A stretch of 64,000 nucleotides of DNA from Iodidimonas nitroreducens (GCA_000710935.1 BAYV01000012.1:18209-82208); one strand, 5' to 3'; shown: positions 35,235 through 45,649, counted from the stretch's first letter. The notes: generated by a model not told the origin, from the letters alone. Made by a program: numbers and translations.

Positions 35235-35975
35235 ATGAATATTTCTAAATCTTTCTATCCATCATTGATTGCCACATCCTTTTTTGCCACAACTGCCCTG
35301 TTTTCGGGTCTGTCATCTTCTGCCCAGGCCCAGCAACGCGAAAACCCATCCGGCTTTTATGTCTCGGCCTATGGGGGTTTAAGCATCCAGCAGGATCAAT
35401 CCAGTGTGCGCCTTGATCAAGCGGATTTCAAAGCGGCCAGAATGACCTTTGATCCCGGCTTCGTGATGGGCGGCAGCATCGGCTATCGCCTTGCTGGCAC
35501 GCCCTGGGGGCAATTTCGGCTGGAGCTCGATTTGTCCTATCGGGAAAACAGCATTGATGATGGCATCATCACCGATGAACCGGGCTTGAATTTCAGCGGC
35601 GATAACAGCTCTTTGGCCGGGATGGCCGTGGTTTTATATGATTTCACCAATATTTCCCGCCGCTTCATCCCCTATATCGGGGCGGGGGCCGGTTTAGCCG
35701 GGGTCGAATCCGATGTCTATTTCACCCCGGAAGCCAGCCCCAATTTTCAGCGCACCCAATTTGGCGGCCCCACGGATACCGAATTTGCCTGGCAGGCCAT
35801 CATCGGCGTGACCATGCCCCTCAATAAGATGTTCGATCTTTTTGTTGATGGCCGCTATTATTCCACCGGTCGCCCCGATTGGTTGCGGGTCGAAGACAAT
35901 GGCGCCATTCTCAGCCGTTTTCGCTCGGAATTCGATGCATGGCATCTGAATGCCGGTGTGCGCTTCAAATTCTAA
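35235..35975 (+). CDS. outer-membrane beta-barrel protein
   Basis: 246 residues from the ATG at 35235 (GGAGAG upstream); the longer frame to 35043 overlaps marC. Signal peptide about 1-32 ending SSSAQAQ. The mature part starts FYVSAYGGLSIQQDQ and has alternating barrel strands (FRLELDLSYREN, GMAVVLYDFTN, FIPYIGAGAGLAGV, WHLNAGVRFKF) with a terminal Phe. This is the OmpW/OMP-b-barrel type of 8 strands. Ligand unknown. The 142-base upstream gap should contain its own promoter. Confidence 0.8.
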   Translation: MNISKSFYPSLIATSFFATTALFSGLSSSAQAQQRENPSGFYVSAYGGLSIQQDQSSVRLDQADFKAARMTFDPGFVMGGSIGYRLAGTPWGQFRLELDLSYRENSIDDGIITDEPGLNFSGDNSSLAGMAVVLYDFTNISRRFIPYIGAGAGLAGVESDVYFTPEASPNFQRTQFGGPTDTEFAWQAIIGVTMPLNKMFDLFVDGRYYSTGRPDWLRVEDNGAILSRFRSEFDAWHLNAGVRFKF

Positions 35976-35992
35976 CAAAGATGATCAGGCAT

Positions 35993-36013
35993 GAGGGGGG
36001 CACAACCCCCCTC
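35993..36013. terminator. hairpin between convergent OMP and argG genes
   Basis: GAGGGGGG (35993-36000) and CCCCCCTC (36006-36013) form a perfect 8-bp stem with loop CACAA. There is no T-run on either side, so efficiency is uncertain, but the convergent position fits a bidirectional stop. Confidence 0.5.
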
Positions 36014-36051
36014 GATGTTCGCGACCCTCTCAAGCTCCTCTCAAACCCCTC

Positions 36052-37269
36052 TCAACCCCCGCGGCGGGCCAGAAGGCGCAGGCGCAGGGCATTCAGCTTG
36101 ATGAAGCCTTCAGCATCGCGCTGATCATAAACCGCATCTTCCTCGAAGGTCACATGCTCTAGGCTGTAGAGCGATTTGGGTGAGCTGCGCCCAATGATAT
36201 GCACCCCGCCCTTATAAAGCTTCAAGGTCACATGGCCTTCCACATGGCGCTGGCTGTGATCAATGGCGGCTTGCAGCATCTCGCGCTCGGGCGTGAACCA
36301 CAGGCCGTTATAAATCAATTCGGCATAGCGCGGCATCAGTTCATCTTTCAGATGCGCCGCCCCGCGATCAAGGGTGATCTGTTCGATCCCCCGATGTGCA
36401 GCCAATAGAATGGTGCCACCCGGTGTTTCATAAATGCCCCGCGATTTCATCCCCACAAAGCGATTTTCCACCAGATCAAGGCGGCCAATGCCATGAATAC
36501 GGCCCAATTCATTGAGGGCCGTGAGCAATGCGGCAGGCGACAAAGCCTCGCCATCAAGGGAGGTGGCATCGCCCCGTTCAAAGCCGATGTCGATGATCTG
36601 AGCTTCATCAGGGGCCATTTCCGGGGATTGGGTGCGGGAATAAACGAATTCTTCCGCGGCCACAGCCGGATCTTCCAGTGCCTTCCCCTCGGATGAGGTG
36701 TGCAACAGATTGGCATCCACCGAAAAAGGCGCTTCGCCGCGCTTGTCTTTTGCCACCGGGATCTGATGGCGTTCGGCAAATTCGATGAGCTTGGTGCGGG
36801 AATTGAGATCCCATTCCCGCCATGGTGCGATCACCTTGATATCGGGTTCCAGCGCATAATAAGACAGCTCGAACCGCACCTGATCATTGCCCTTTCCGGT
36901 GGCGCCATGGCACACCGCATCGGCCCCGGTTTCCCGGGCAATTTCAATCTGGCGTTTGGCGATCAGGGGGCGGGCGATGGATGTGCCCAAAAGATACAGC
37001 CCTTCATAAAGGGCATTGGCGCGCATCATGGGATAAACATAATCGCGCACGAATTCTTCGCGCAAATCTTCGATATAGATATCCTTGATGCCGAGCATTT
37101 CCGCTTTTTTGCGGGCTTCATCAAGCTCGGCCCCCTGCCCCAGATCAGCGGTAAAGGTAACCACTTCGCAGCCATAGGTCACCTCAAGCCATTTCAAAAT
37201 GACCGAGGTATCAAGACCACCGGAATAGGCGAGAACGACTTTTTTGGGAGCGGAATGCGACATGATCAA
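36052..37269 (-). CDS. argG: argininosuccinate synthase
   Basis: 405 residues. The P-loop-type motif [18 protein letters not shown] binds ATP. Further blocks: [66 protein letters not shown], and the C-terminal [13 protein letters not shown]. It joins citrulline and aspartate in arginine synthesis. It stands alone on the minus strand; argH is not in the window. Confidence 0.97.
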   Translation of the reverse strand: MIMSHSAPKKVVLAYSGGLDTSVILKWLEVTYGCEVVTFTADLGQGAELDEARKKAEMLGIKDIYIEDLREEFVRDYVYPMMRANALYEGLYLLGTSIARPLIAKRQIEIARETGADAVCHGATGKGNDQVRFELSYYALEPDIKVIAPWREWDLNSRTKLIEFAERHQIPVAKDKRGEAPFSVDANLLHTSSEGKALEDPAVAAEEFVYSRTQSPEMAPDEAQIIDIGFERGDATSLDGEALSPAALLTALNELGRIHGIGRLDLVENRFVGMKSRGIYETPGGTILLAAHRGIEQITLDRGAAHLKDELMPRYAELIYNGLWFTPEREMLQAAIDHSQRHVEGHVTLKLYKGGVHIIGRSSPKSLYSLEHVTFEEDAVYDQRDAEGFIKLNALRLRLLARRGG

Positions 37270-37343
37270 CGACCTTCGGCTGGGAACTGAGACAGATTGA
37301 AGCTGTCCTAAGCCATCCGAGCGCCTATGAAAAGGGGCTTTGC

Positions 37344-37382
37344 CTACCAGACCCCCCCTACCAGACTCCCCGCCTACCAGAC
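37344..37382 (-). repeat. three copies of GTCTGGTAG at the 3' end of the glyoxalase gene
   Basis: On the minus strand GTCTGGTAG (the last Val-Trp-stop of the gene) occurs at 37374-37382 and again at 37358-37366 and 37344-37352, spaced 16 and 14 bases with C/G-rich linkers. This looks like a small tandem duplication of the gene end, leaving extra stop codons. Confidence 0.7.
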
Positions 37383-37820
37383 ACCCGTGTTTTCCATCGA
37401 GGACCAGGGCTGCCGCGCCGGCAAGGGATCGCCGCGCTGCAATAATTCGATGGAAATGCCATCGGGGGAACGGACGAAAGCCATATGGCCATCGCGTGGG
37501 GGGCGATTGATGATCACCCCATGATCATGCAAATGCTGGCACAGGGCATAGATATCATCCACCAAAAAGGCCAGATGGCCGAAATTGCGGCCGCCTTCAT
37601 AGGTTTCGGGGTCCCAGTTCCAGGTCAGTTCCAAAAGCGGCGCATGGCGGGTGCGGGCCTCGTCCACATTGCCCGGTGCCGCCAGAAACACCAGCGTGAA
37701 GCGGCCCTTCTCGCTGTCTTTCCGATCAACCTCCACCAGCCCCAGCTTGGTGCAGTAAAAATCGAGGGCGGCATCCAGATCAGCCACCCGCACCATGGTG
37801 TGAAGATACTCCATTGCCAT
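37374..37820 (-). CDS. gloA: glyoxalase I family (VOC) enzyme
   Basis: 148 residues, ATG at 37820 preceded by GAGAGAG. Two beta-alpha-beta-beta-beta modules: [24 protein letters not shown] with the first metal His, then [29 protein letters not shown], and a final [16 protein letters not shown] with the metal Glu. This matches lactoylglutathione lyase, which detoxifies methylglyoxal. It lies 12 bases after rlmN on the same strand. Confidence 0.9.
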   Translation of the reverse strand: MAMEYLHTMVRVADLDAALDFYCTKLGLVEVDRKDSEKGRFTLVFLAAPGNVDEARTRHAPLLELTWNWDPETYEGGRNFGHLAFLVDDIYALCQHLHDHGVIINRPPRDGHMAFVRSPDGISIELLQRGDPLPARQPWSSMENTGVW

Positions 37821-37832
37821 TGCTCTCTCCGA

Positions 37833-39053
37833 TCAGATTTGGGCCAAAGCGGCCTGCTCACGTAAGGTTTCGCTTTTGCGCTTTTTCTCGCTGGTTGATT
37901 TAAGCTGTCCGCAGGCGGCCATGATATCGCGGCCCCGGGGGGTGCGGATAGGGGCGGAAATGCCTGCCTTGAACACCAGATCGGAAAAACGTTCGATCCG
38001 ATCCCAATCCGAACATTCATAAGGGCTGCCGGGCCACGGATTGAACGGGATCAGATTAACCTTGGCGGGCAATTTATAGCGGGTGAGCAGGCGCACCAGA
38101 TCCCGCGCATCGGCATCGGAATCATTGACCCCCTTCAGCATCACATATTCAAAGGTAATGCGCCGGGCATTATGGGTGCCGGGATAGGCGGCACAGGCTT
38201 CCATCAACTGTTCAAGCCGGTATTTGCGATTGAGCGGCACGATTTCATCACGCGTTTCATTATTCACAGCATGCAGCGAAACCGCGAGATTGACCCCGAT
38301 TTCCTGACCACAGCGCAGCATCATCGGCACCACACCGGCGGTGGACAAGGTGATGCGGCGGCGGGAAAGCTGGATGCCTTCCTTATCCATCACGATCTGC
38401 AGGGCTTTTTTCACATGATCGAAATTATAAAGCGGCTCGCCCATGCCCATCATCACGATATTGGTGACCCGGCGATTATCGGTGCTGGCAGGCCATTCCC
38501 CCAGATCATCGCGGGCCACCATCATTTGCGCCACAATTTCACCGGGGGTGAGATTGCGCACCAGCTTCATCGTGCCGGTATGGCAAAAGCGGCAATTAAG
38601 GGTGCAGCCCACCTGACTTGAAATGCACAGGGTGCCGCGATCCTCATCGGGGATATAAACCGCTTCCGCCTCTGTGCCATCGCCAAAGCGCAGCAGATAT
38701 TTGCGGGTGCCGTCGCTGGAATATTGGGCATCCACAATCTCGGGCCGGGAAATGCGAAAATGCTCGGTCAAACGGGCACGCACATCTTTCGCCACATTGC
38801 TCATGGCCTCGAAATCGGTGACGCCGCGATGATAAACCCATTGCCAGATCTGCTTGGCGCGCATATTCGCCTGCCGATCCGGCACCCCGATGGCCAGCAG
38901 GGCCATCCGCAGGTCTTCGCGCGCGAGGCCCAGAATATCCTGACGGGGATCGGTATCGGCAGCACGGGGGGAAACCACCGGCACCATTGGCCCCAGGCTT
39001 GCCATGGGGGCGCCGATATGGTCGCCATCGGAATGCATTTGCGTCATCTTCAT
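37833..39053 (-). CDS. rlmN: dual-specificity RNA methyltransferase RlmN
   Basis: 406 residues from the ATG at 39053. The radical-SAM cluster cysteines are Cys150, Cys154, Cys157 ([16 protein letters not shown]). [49 protein letters not shown] and a late [11 protein letters not shown] with the methyl-carrying Cys follow. RlmN methylates C2 of A2503 in 23S rRNA and A37 of some tRNAs. The N-terminal 35 residues are a variable extension. Confidence 0.95.
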   Translation of the reverse strand: MKMTQMHSDGDHIGAPMASLGPMVPVVSPRAADTDPRQDILGLAREDLRMALLAIGVPDRQANMRAKQIWQWVYHRGVTDFEAMSNVAKDVRARLTEHFRISRPEIVDAQYSSDGTRKYLLRFGDGTEAEAVYIPDEDRGTLCISSQVGCTLNCRFCHTGTMKLVRNLTPGEIVAQMMVARDDLGEWPASTDNRRVTNIVMMGMGEPLYNFDHVKKALQIVMDKEGIQLSRRRITLSTAGVVPMMLRCGQEIGVNLAVSLHAVNNETRDEIVPLNRKYRLEQLMEACAAYPGTHNARRITFEYVMLKGVNDSDADARDLVRLLTRYKLPAKVNLIPFNPWPGSPYECSDWDRIERFSDLVFKAGISAPIRTPRGRDIMAACGQLKSTSEKKRKSETLREQAALAQI

Positions 39054-39138
39054 CAACTCTTGAAATCTGCCATTCCTGAAAATGGCTCATCTAAACTGGC
39101 CCGTGCCCTAACACTTTCAGCGGTAAAAGGCGAGGGCT

Positions 39139-39666
39139 TCACTGATTGCAGGCGCGGCTGATGGCATTATGGGCGGCGGTAAAACCCGATAGGGAATAGC
39201 GATCCGTGGTCACCGTTCCCCGTGCTGAGGTGCCTTCAACAACCAGACTATTGCCCCGGCGCATGGCTGCGACCATGGATTGATCGTCCTTTGATGTATA
39301 AAGCCAGGCGCCATCCCCCTGGGTGAACAGGGTAAAGCGGGATTTGCCATCGACCACGGCTTTCGCCTCGGACCCGTTTTTAAAGGGATAGCCCACCACC
39401 GCATTCACCTGATCGCGCACATCCGCCTTGGGCCGGTGGGTAACCGTGATATAAATCTCACCCCGGCTCACATCATCCTTGCTGGCTTTCCATGATTTAG
39501 GAACCGATACCATATAGCACATCAATTCCCCCCCCGGTTTTTTAAGGGTGAAGGCATCCCAATCATTGTAGCCGCCAATCAGATCGATCTTGTCTTGTGC
39601 TTTGGCCGGGTTCATGAAAACCAGCCCGACCAACAGAATGGCGGCAAAGAACAAAGATTTCAGCAT
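39139..39666 (-). CDS. IalB family periplasmic protein
   Basis: 175 residues from the ATG at 39666 (GGAGAG upstream). Signal peptide about 1-23 ending NPAKA. The mature part contains DWDAFTLKKPGGELMCYMVSVP, then EIYITVTHRPKADVRDQVNAVVGYPFKNGS, DGAWLYTSKDDQSMVAAMRRGNSLVVEGTSARGT and a terminal Cys. This is the invasion-associated locus B fold common in Alphaproteobacteria. Cellular function is mostly unknown outside Bartonella. Two Cys suggest one disulfide. Confidence 0.88.
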   Translation of the reverse strand: MLKSLFFAAILLVGLVFMNPAKAQDKIDLIGGYNDWDAFTLKKPGGELMCYMVSVPKSWKASKDDVSRGEIYITVTHRPKADVRDQVNAVVGYPFKNGSEAKAVVDGKSRFTLFTQGDGAWLYTSKDDQSMVAAMRRGNSLVVEGTSARGTVTTDRYSLSGFTAAHNAISRACNQ

Positions 39667-39733
39667 ATAAAGTCTCTCCAATCCGGTCTTGTCTCGTCGG
39701 TCCTTCAAATAGCCCGGCACCGCTTGCCCGCCA

Positions 39734-40285
39734 TCACGGTTTCAATGGCTTGCGCAGGCGTGGCCCCCCATGCACATGCGGGGGTTCGGGCTCAACCGGC
39801 CCCCCTGCACGCAAAGGCCGGGGGGCATAGCGCCCGCGCGCCAGCAGCCGATCATACATCACGATTGCCCCCGCAGTTGCCACATTAAGGGAGAATCGTG
39901 TGGGAATCCTGATCAGATGATCGCATCGGGCGCAGGTTTCCGCCGACAGGCTCATCCGTTCACCCCCCATAATATAAGCGGCATTGAGGGGATGATGAAA
40001 GGATGGAAGATCAATGGCCTCATCGGTGATTTCAACCCCCACAAGCTGGCACCCCTTGGGCAAGGCAAGCTGATCAAGGGCTGTATATTCAAAATATGGC
40101 ACGGATCGGGCGCTGCGGGCGGTATCGGCATGGCTTTGATGGGCGAGTTCACCCGGTTCGAGCCGCGCTAATATGGAAAAGACATAAGCCGCCCCAAAGC
40201 CATGGGCAGTGCGGATCAGATTGCCGATATTGCCGACTTTGGAAGGGCGTTCGATGCCAATCGCAAAATAGCCCCGCATGTCCAT
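39734..40285 (-). CDS. SpoU/TrmH family RNA 2'-O-methyltransferase
   Basis: 183 residues if started at the ATG at 40285 (GGGGA upstream); the frame is open to 40381 but would run into the divergent scoA gene. Motif 1 PSKVGNIGNLIRTAHGFGAAYVF (asparagine and arginine of the trefoil-knot site), motif 2 AAYIMGGERMSLS, motif 3 IPTRFSLNVATAGAIVMYDRLL. These methylases act on tRNA or rRNA ribose. The exact target is not decided. Confidence 0.85.
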   Translation of the reverse strand: MDMRGYFAIGIERPSKVGNIGNLIRTAHGFGAAYVFSILARLEPGELAHQSHADTARSARSVPYFEYTALDQLALPKGCQLVGVEITDEAIDLPSFHHPLNAAYIMGGERMSLSAETCARCDHLIRIPTRFSLNVATAGAIVMYDRLLARGRYAPRPLRAGGPVEPEPPHVHGGPRLRKPLKP

Positions 40286-40379
40286 ACCCAATCCCCGTGC
40301 CGCGACCATGCCTTGACCTTCGATGCATCGCAGCATAGAGCATAAATGATCGAACATGTAAAAAGGGAAAGGCACCGCC

Positions 40380-41084
40380 ATGGCTCAGAAACGATATGAA
40401 AGCGCCGCCGAGGCCCTTGATGGCCTGTTATTTGACGGCATGACCATCATGGCGGGCGGCTTTGGCCTCTGTGGCATTCCGGAAAATCTGATCCTCGCCA
40501 TTCGCGAACATGGCACCAAAGATCTCACCGTCATTTCCAATAATTGCGGAATCGATGATTTTGGTCTGGGCATCTTGCTCGCCACTCGACAGATCAAAAA
40601 AATGATCAGTTCCTATGTTGGGGAAAATAAGGAGTTTGAGCGCCAATATCTGAACAAGGAACTGGAGCTGGAATTCAACCCGCAAGGCACTTTGGCCGAA
40701 CGCATCCGCGCGGGCGGCGCGGGCATCCCCGGTTTCTATACCAAAACCGGGCTTGGCACCCTTGTGGCCGAAGGCAAGGAACACAAGGATTTCAACGGCG
40801 AAACCTATATCCTTGAAACCGGGCTTGTAGCCGATCTTTCGCTGATCAAGGCATGGAAGGCGGATGAACAGGGCAATCTCATCTATCGAAAAACAGCGCG
40901 CAATTTCAATCCGATGATGGCGATGGCCGGCAAAACCACCATTGCCGATGTGGAAGACATTCTGGCCCCCGGGGCGCTTTCCGCCGATCAGATTCACACG
41001 CCGGGCATTTTTGTGCAAAGGCTGGTCAAAGGCCAGTTTGAAAAGCGGATCGAGCAGCGCACCACCCGCCCCCGCGCCGCCTGA
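40380..41084 (+). CDS. scoA: 3-oxoacid CoA-transferase subunit A
   Basis: 234 residues. Start block YESAAEALDGLLFDGMTIMAGGFGLCGIPENLI is diagnostic of the alpha subunit. VISNNCGIDDFGLGILL, GTLAERIRAGGAGIPGFYT and GKEHKDFNGETYILE follow. It forms the dimer with subunit B and moves CoA between succinyl-CoA and acetoacetate. Divergent from the SpoU gene with about 94 bases between. Confidence 0.94.
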   Translation: MAQKRYESAAEALDGLLFDGMTIMAGGFGLCGIPENLILAIREHGTKDLTVISNNCGIDDFGLGILLATRQIKKMISSYVGENKEFERQYLNKELELEFNPQGTLAERIRAGGAGIPGFYTKTGLGTLVAEGKEHKDFNGETYILETGLVADLSLIKAWKADEQGNLIYRKTARNFNPMMAMAGKTTIADVEDILAPGALSADQIHTPGIFVQRLVKGQFEKRIEQRTTRPRAA

Positions 41085-41135
41085 TCAGGCGGCCATCCAC
41101 GATGCCCAAACTATTCAAATATTTGGAGAGCTGAT

Positions 41136-41783
41136 ATGCCCTGGACCCGCGAACAAATGGCCGAACGGGCCGCCCAAGAACTGGAAGATGGATTTTATGT
41201 CAATCTGGGCATCGGAATCCCCACTTTGGTCGCCAATTATATCCCCGAAGGCTATGATGTGACCCTGCAATCGGAAAATGGCATGCTGGGCATGGGGCCT
41301 TTTCCTTTTGAGGGCGAAGAAGATGCCGATCTGATCAATGCCGGCAAGCAAACCATCACCGAGCTTGATCGCACCAGCTATTTCGATAGCGCCACCAGCT
41401 TTGCCATGATCCGGGGCGGGCATATCGATCTTTCGATTCTGGGGGCCATGCAGGTTTCAAAAACCGGCGATCTGGCCAATTGGATGATTCCCGGAAAAAT
41501 GGTCAAGGGCATGGGCGGGGCCATGGATCTGGTGGCCGGGGTGAAACGGGTGGTGGTGATCATGGATCACACCGCCAAGGATGGCACCCCCAAAATCCTC
41601 GATCAATGCGATCTGCCCCTCACCGGGGTGGCCTGTGTTGATCGCATCATCACCGGCCTTGGGGTTTTCGATATTACCGAAAACGGGCTGGTGCTGGCTG
41701 AACTCGCCCCGGATGTCACCATCGATGAGGTGCGCGCCCAAACCGAGGCGGATTTCAGGCTGGCCGATCATCTGGCTGCCTAA
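41136..41783 (+). CDS. scoB: 3-oxoacid CoA-transferase subunit B
   Basis: 215 residues. [19 protein letters not shown] and [14 protein letters not shown] contain the catalytic Glu of CoA-transferases. Then [53 protein letters not shown]-type ribosome site (GGAGAG) precedes the ATG by 6 bases. With scoA it allows ketone bodies, and thus storage polymers, to feed acetyl-CoA. Confidence 0.94.
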   Translation: MPWTREQMAERAAQELEDGFYVNLGIGIPTLVANYIPEGYDVTLQSENGMLGMGPFPFEGEEDADLINAGKQTITELDRTSYFDSATSFAMIRGGHIDLSILGAMQVSKTGDLANWMIPGKMVKGMGGAMDLVAGVKRVVVIMDHTAKDGTPKILDQCDLPLTGVACVDRIITGLGVFDITENGLVLAELAPDVTIDEVRAQTEADFRLADHLAA

Positions 41784-41814
41784 AATCAAAGACTGAGATC
41801 AAGAGCTGAAAATG

Positions 41815-41844
41815 CGCCGCCTGGCCCCCAAAGGCCAAGCGGCG
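41815..41844. terminator. bidirectional hairpin between scoB and the FKBP gene
   Basis: CGCCGC/TGGCC (41815-41826) pairs with GGCCA/GCGGCG (41833-41844), one bulge on each side, loop about 6. On the minus strand it is followed by CATTTTC. The two genes converge here. Confidence 0.6.
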
Positions 41845-41894
41845 ATCATCAAAAGGCGGACCAAAGACCTTATCAGGCCAAAGCTGAAACAGGA

Positions 41895-42482
41895 TCAGCC
41901 TTTGTCTTTGACATCGAGCAATTCAAGGGTGAACACCAGCGTTGAATTCGGCGGAATCCGTTCCCCCGCACCGCTGGCGCCATAGGCCAGATCCGATGGA
42001 ATGGCAATTTCCCATTTATCGCCCACATCCATCATCGGCAGGATTTCAACCCAACCCCGGATCAACCGGTCGCTTGGGAAGGTAGCCGGGGCACCGCGCT
42101 GATAAGAGCTATCAAACACCGAGCCATCGATCAGCTTGCCTTCATAATGAACCGTGACGATATCGCCCGATACGGGGCTTGGGCCATCACCATCCTCTAA
42201 AACTTTATAAAGCACGCCGCTGGGGCTTTGGCTGACCGCTTCGCCCTTCGCATAATCTTCCAGAAAGGCGATCTGGCTTTGACGCCATTCAGCCATGGTT
42301 TTTTGCAGGGTTTCAAGGGAGGGGGCCGTCTGATCGCCAGTCATATCGGTTTCGGCGGCATCCGTTGTCTGTTCATTCACGTTTTGGGTACTTTCTTCAT
42401 CACCTTGCCCGCAGGCAGCCAGAGAAAAAACCGCCAGAAGCGCCAATCCCGGCAACATGTGGCGGCGGGACAATCCTGTCAT
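41895..42482 (-). CDS. FKBP-type peptidyl-prolyl isomerase, lipoprotein
   Basis: 195 residues. Twin-arginine-like start MTGLSRRHMLPGLALLAVF then a lipobox LAAC at about 21-24, so the protein is lipid-anchored in the periplasm. A Glu/Thr-rich linker (25-55) leads to a helix and the FKBP domain (about 80-193): GDIVTVHYEGKLIDGSVFDSS, IRGWVEILPMMDVGDKWEIAIPSDLAYGASGAGERIPPNSTLVFTLELL. It assists folding of exported proteins. Divergent from the hybrid kinase. Confidence 0.92.
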   Translation of the reverse strand: MTGLSRRHMLPGLALLAVFSLAACGQGDEESTQNVNEQTTDAAETDMTGDQTAPSLETLQKTMAEWRQSQIAFLEDYAKGEAVSQSPSGVLYKVLEDGDGPSPVSGDIVTVHYEGKLIDGSVFDSSYQRGAPATFPSDRLIRGWVEILPMMDVGDKWEIAIPSDLAYGASGAGERIPPNSTLVFTLELLDVKDKG

Positions 42483-42633
42483 ATCACTTCATCCTCATTC
42501 ACAAAAAACCAGCTCTATCAGCCCATGTCATGGCATTAAGACGATAATCGGGCAAGACCCTAAAGCATTGTATGAAACCCGGCTTCATCTTATTGTACAG
42601 GCGTGTTGCTGCCATCTGGATGGGCGCGGGGCC

Positions 42634-45600
42634 ATGGTCGATCCTTTATCAACGATGGGGCCGTGCCCCATTTTAGAGCAGAAATTAAACCTTGCCGCAG
42701 AAAAGCTGCGTTATGGCAGCTTCATTCATGCGTCTTTGGCCCTGATCATTGCGATCTGTTTTTATCGCTGGGGGCTGCCATCTTCGGCGCATTTTCCCCT
42801 CATCATCTGGACCATCACCCTCATCAGCTGTGCCATGATGCGCGCTGCTGCCTGTTTTTGGTATATCAAGGCGAGGCCCGGCATTAAAATCGGGCGGCGG
42901 CTCCATATCGCCACCGGGCTTTTGGTGGGGCTTTCATGGGGGGCTTTGCCGATCTTGTTTTTCGATGTGGCAAGCCTTGAACAGCTTGTGCTGATCAGCT
43001 TTGCCATTGGCGGCATATCCATGGGATCGCTCGTTATTTCAGGCTATTATATCCCATCCTTTTATGCCGTTTTCCTGCCCGCCATGACCCCCCTCATCGG
43101 GCTTTATCTGTTATCCGGCCAACCCATGCTGGGCACCATGGGGCTGATGCTGGGCATCTTCTGGGCGGTGATTGCCTTTTTAGGCACAGCCTTTTCCCGG
43201 ACCATTGATCAGATGCTCCATGCCAAGGCCAATCAGACCGATCTTTTGGAACGCCTGCAAAAAAACAGCGATATTCTGAAGGCGGCGCTCAATGCCGGCT
43301 ATGATGATTTCATCATGTTTGATCCCGATGATCGGTTGATAATCTGGAACCAAAGCTTTGCCAGCCGGGCGGAACCCGTAATCGGGCCGCTTGAAACCGG
43401 CCTCAGCTTTCACAGTATCATCAAACGCGCCGCCCGCCGCCATGCCACCCATGATCCCTATGGCAATGAAAACAGCTGGTATGCCGAACGCATGAAACGC
43501 CATGAACAACTGGGCAAGCCTTTTGAAATCGCCTTGGCGGGCATGTGGCTGCTGGTTTTGGAAGTGCGCACCCACACCGGCCATCTGGTGGTAACCCATA
43601 CCGATATCACCGATCTGAAAATGCGCGAGGCCCAATTGCGCGATCAGGAAGCCGCCAGATCGGGGATCATGCACGCCGCCCTTGATGGCATTATCACCAT
43701 CGATGAAGGCGGACGGGTGATCGATTATAATCATGCTGCATCGACCATTTTTGGCTGGGAACCTCTTGAGATCATTGGTCGCCCGGTTTTTGAAAAGCTG
43801 GTGCCCCCAAAAGCCCGGGCCGCTTTCGCGCAGGAATTGGCCAGCATCACCGACCACACCCCCAGCCGCTATATCGGCCAGCGCATAGAATTGACGGCCC
43901 AACGCCACGATGGCACCCCCTTTCCCGCTGAATTGAGCCTTGTTTCGGTCAAAACCGCCCGGGGCGCCCTTCTCACCGGCTTTATCCGCGATATTTCCGA
44001 TCGCCTGGAAAGCGAAGATCGCCTGCGCACCGCCCGCGATGAAGCCGAAGCCGCCAATCGAGCGAAATCGGATTTTCTTGCCGCCATCAGCCATGAAATC
44101 CGCACGCCGATGAATGGGGTTTTAGGGGCGCTCGATCTTTTGCTCGATACCCGCCTGATCAAAGATCGCGAAACGCTGACGCCCGCCCAGACGAGGCTCG
44201 CCAGCATCGCCCGGGATGCCAGCGAATCCCTGCGTGGCCTGCTTGATGATCTGCTCGATTATTCCCGCCTTGAACAAGGGCAGCTCGATCTGAAGCCAGC
44301 CGATTTCTGCCCCATCGCCATCGCCCGATCCTGTTGCGATGCTTATGCCTTGCAATGCGAAACACAGGGCGTGCCCATCACGCTTTCTATCGATGAGCGG
44401 GTGCCAACAGTGCTGCGCGGCGATAGCGCCCGCCTGCGCCAGATTTTGATGAACCTTTTGAGCAATGCTTTGAAATTCACCACCCATGGCCACATCGACA
44501 TGCATCTGGAAAAACGGGCGGGCAGTGCGGATTTTCATGTGATTCGCTTTGGGGTAAAGGATAGCGGGATCGGTATCCCCGATGCCTTTCGGGCGCATAT
44601 CTTTTCCCGCTTCAGCCAGATGGACCCGGCCAATGCGCGGCTTCATGGCGGCTCGGGGCTGGGATTGGCCATCGTGCGCGATCTGGCGGCCTTGATGGGG
44701 GGTCTGGTGGATTATGAAAGCACGCCCGGAAAGGGCAGCTATTTCTGGTGCGATCTGCCCTTTCTGGCACCCGATCCCGCGCCGCAATCCGATGAAACCA
44801 GCCCCAAAGCCACCCCTCCACCTTTTGCCAGAACGCTGGATACCGCCGGGCCCGATCTGCTGGCGGGGGCCCGGCTTTTAGTGGTGGATGATAGCGAGAC
44901 CAATCGGCTGGTAGCATCCGAAACCTTAAGGCGTGCGGGTGCCGTTGTCATGGAGGCCGAAAGCGGCCCTGATGCCATCGAGATCATCAAAACCACCGCC
45001 ATCGATCTGATCATCATGGATATTTCCATGCCGCAAATGGATGGCATCGAAACCATGCAGCGTATCCGGCAGCTGAATGGCCCCAAAAAACCGATCATCG
45101 CCCTGACTGCACAGGCGGGCACAGATGCCCGGGCGCATTTTGAAACTCTGGGCTTTGATGGATTTTTATCCAAACCCTTTCACCGCGAGATTTTTCTTCA
45201 GATGGTGCATCGGCTGTTGGGGGATCATCAGCGCTTCCTATCCGATCAGCCCATCGATGATGCGGCCACTGCCGAAGAAGACATGCCGAACAACACCGCG
45301 CTCGATCTTGAAACACTGAAAATCCTGGCCGCAGACATCGGCCCGGCGCGGGTCAATCCGTTGATCACAACCTTCATCGATGAGGCGGAAAATCGCCGAA
45401 GAACTATCAAACAGGCCCGGAAATCCGATGATCCGGGGCGCATTTCATTGCAGGCCCATGCGCTGAAAAGCGCCGCCGCAAATTTTGGCGCGCTTGCCCT
45501 TTCGGCGGCGGCCGCCCGGCTTGAAGCACAGGCCGCACATCAGGATCACGCAGCCCTTGATGAAGCGATCCAAGCGCTGGACACAGCCCTTGAGCAGGGT

Positions 45601-45642
45601 GTGAGGCTTTTGCACGCTTATGTGCAAAGGCCTGATAACTAA
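42634..45642 (+). CDS. membrane hybrid sensor histidine kinase (PAS-HisKA-HATPase-REC-HPt)
   Basis: 1002 residues from the ATG at 42634; the frame is open further upstream but overlaps the FKBP gene. About six membrane helices (30-190). Two PAS domains follow (about 210-330 and 345-470; the second starts ALDGIITIDEGGRVIDYNHAA). HisKA has His487 in AAISHEIRTPMNG. The ATPase has NLLSNALKFT, DSGIGIP and GSGLGLAIV. The receiver has Asp796 in IIMDISMPQMDG, and the HPt has His942 in LQAHALKSAAANFG. A complete phosphorelay in one protein; no response regulator is adjacent. Confidence 0.93.
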   Translation: MVDPLSTMGPCPILEQKLNLAAEKLRYGSFIHASLALIIAICFYRWGLPSSAHFPLIIWTITLISCAMMRAAACFWYIKARPGIKIGRRLHIATGLLVGLSWGALPILFFDVASLEQLVLISFAIGGISMGSLVISGYYIPSFYAVFLPAMTPLIGLYLLSGQPMLGTMGLMLGIFWAVIAFLGTAFSRTIDQMLHAKANQTDLLERLQKNSDILKAALNAGYDDFIMFDPDDRLIIWNQSFASRAEPVIGPLETGLSFHSIIKRAARRHATHDPYGNENSWYAERMKRHEQLGKPFEIALAGMWLLVLEVRTHTGHLVVTHTDITDLKMREAQLRDQEAARSGIMHAALDGIITIDEGGRVIDYNHAASTIFGWEPLEIIGRPVFEKLVPPKARAAFAQELASITDHTPSRYIGQRIELTAQRHDGTPFPAELSLVSVKTARGALLTGFIRDISDRLESEDRLRTARDEAEAANRAKSDFLAAISHEIRTPMNGVLGALDLLLDTRLIKDRETLTPAQTRLASIARDASESLRGLLDDLLDYSRLEQGQLDLKPADFCPIAIARSCCDAYALQCETQGVPITLSIDERVPTVLRGDSARLRQILMNLLSNALKFTTHGHIDMHLEKRAGSADFHVIRFGVKDSGIGIPDAFRAHIFSRFSQMDPANARLHGGSGLGLAIVRDLAALMGGLVDYESTPGKGSYFWCDLPFLAPDPAPQSDETSPKATPPPFARTLDTAGPDLLAGARLLVVDDSETNRLVASETLRRAGAVVMEAESGPDAIEIIKTTAIDLIIMDISMPQMDGIETMQRIRQLNGPKKPIIALTAQAGTDARAHFETLGFDGFLSKPFHREIFLQMVHRLLGDHQRFLSDQPIDDAATAEEDMPNNTALDLETLKILAADIGPARVNPLITTFIDEAENRRRTIKQARKSDDPGRISLQAHALKSAAANFGALALSAAAARLEAQAAHQDHAALDEAIQALDTALEQGVRLLHAYVQRPDN

Positions 45643-45649
45643 AAAGACT

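Noticed and set aside
42457..42633. Upstream extension of the hybrid kinase
   Set aside because: The extension overlaps the divergent FKBP gene and is rich in Cys and His without a membrane or sensor pattern.
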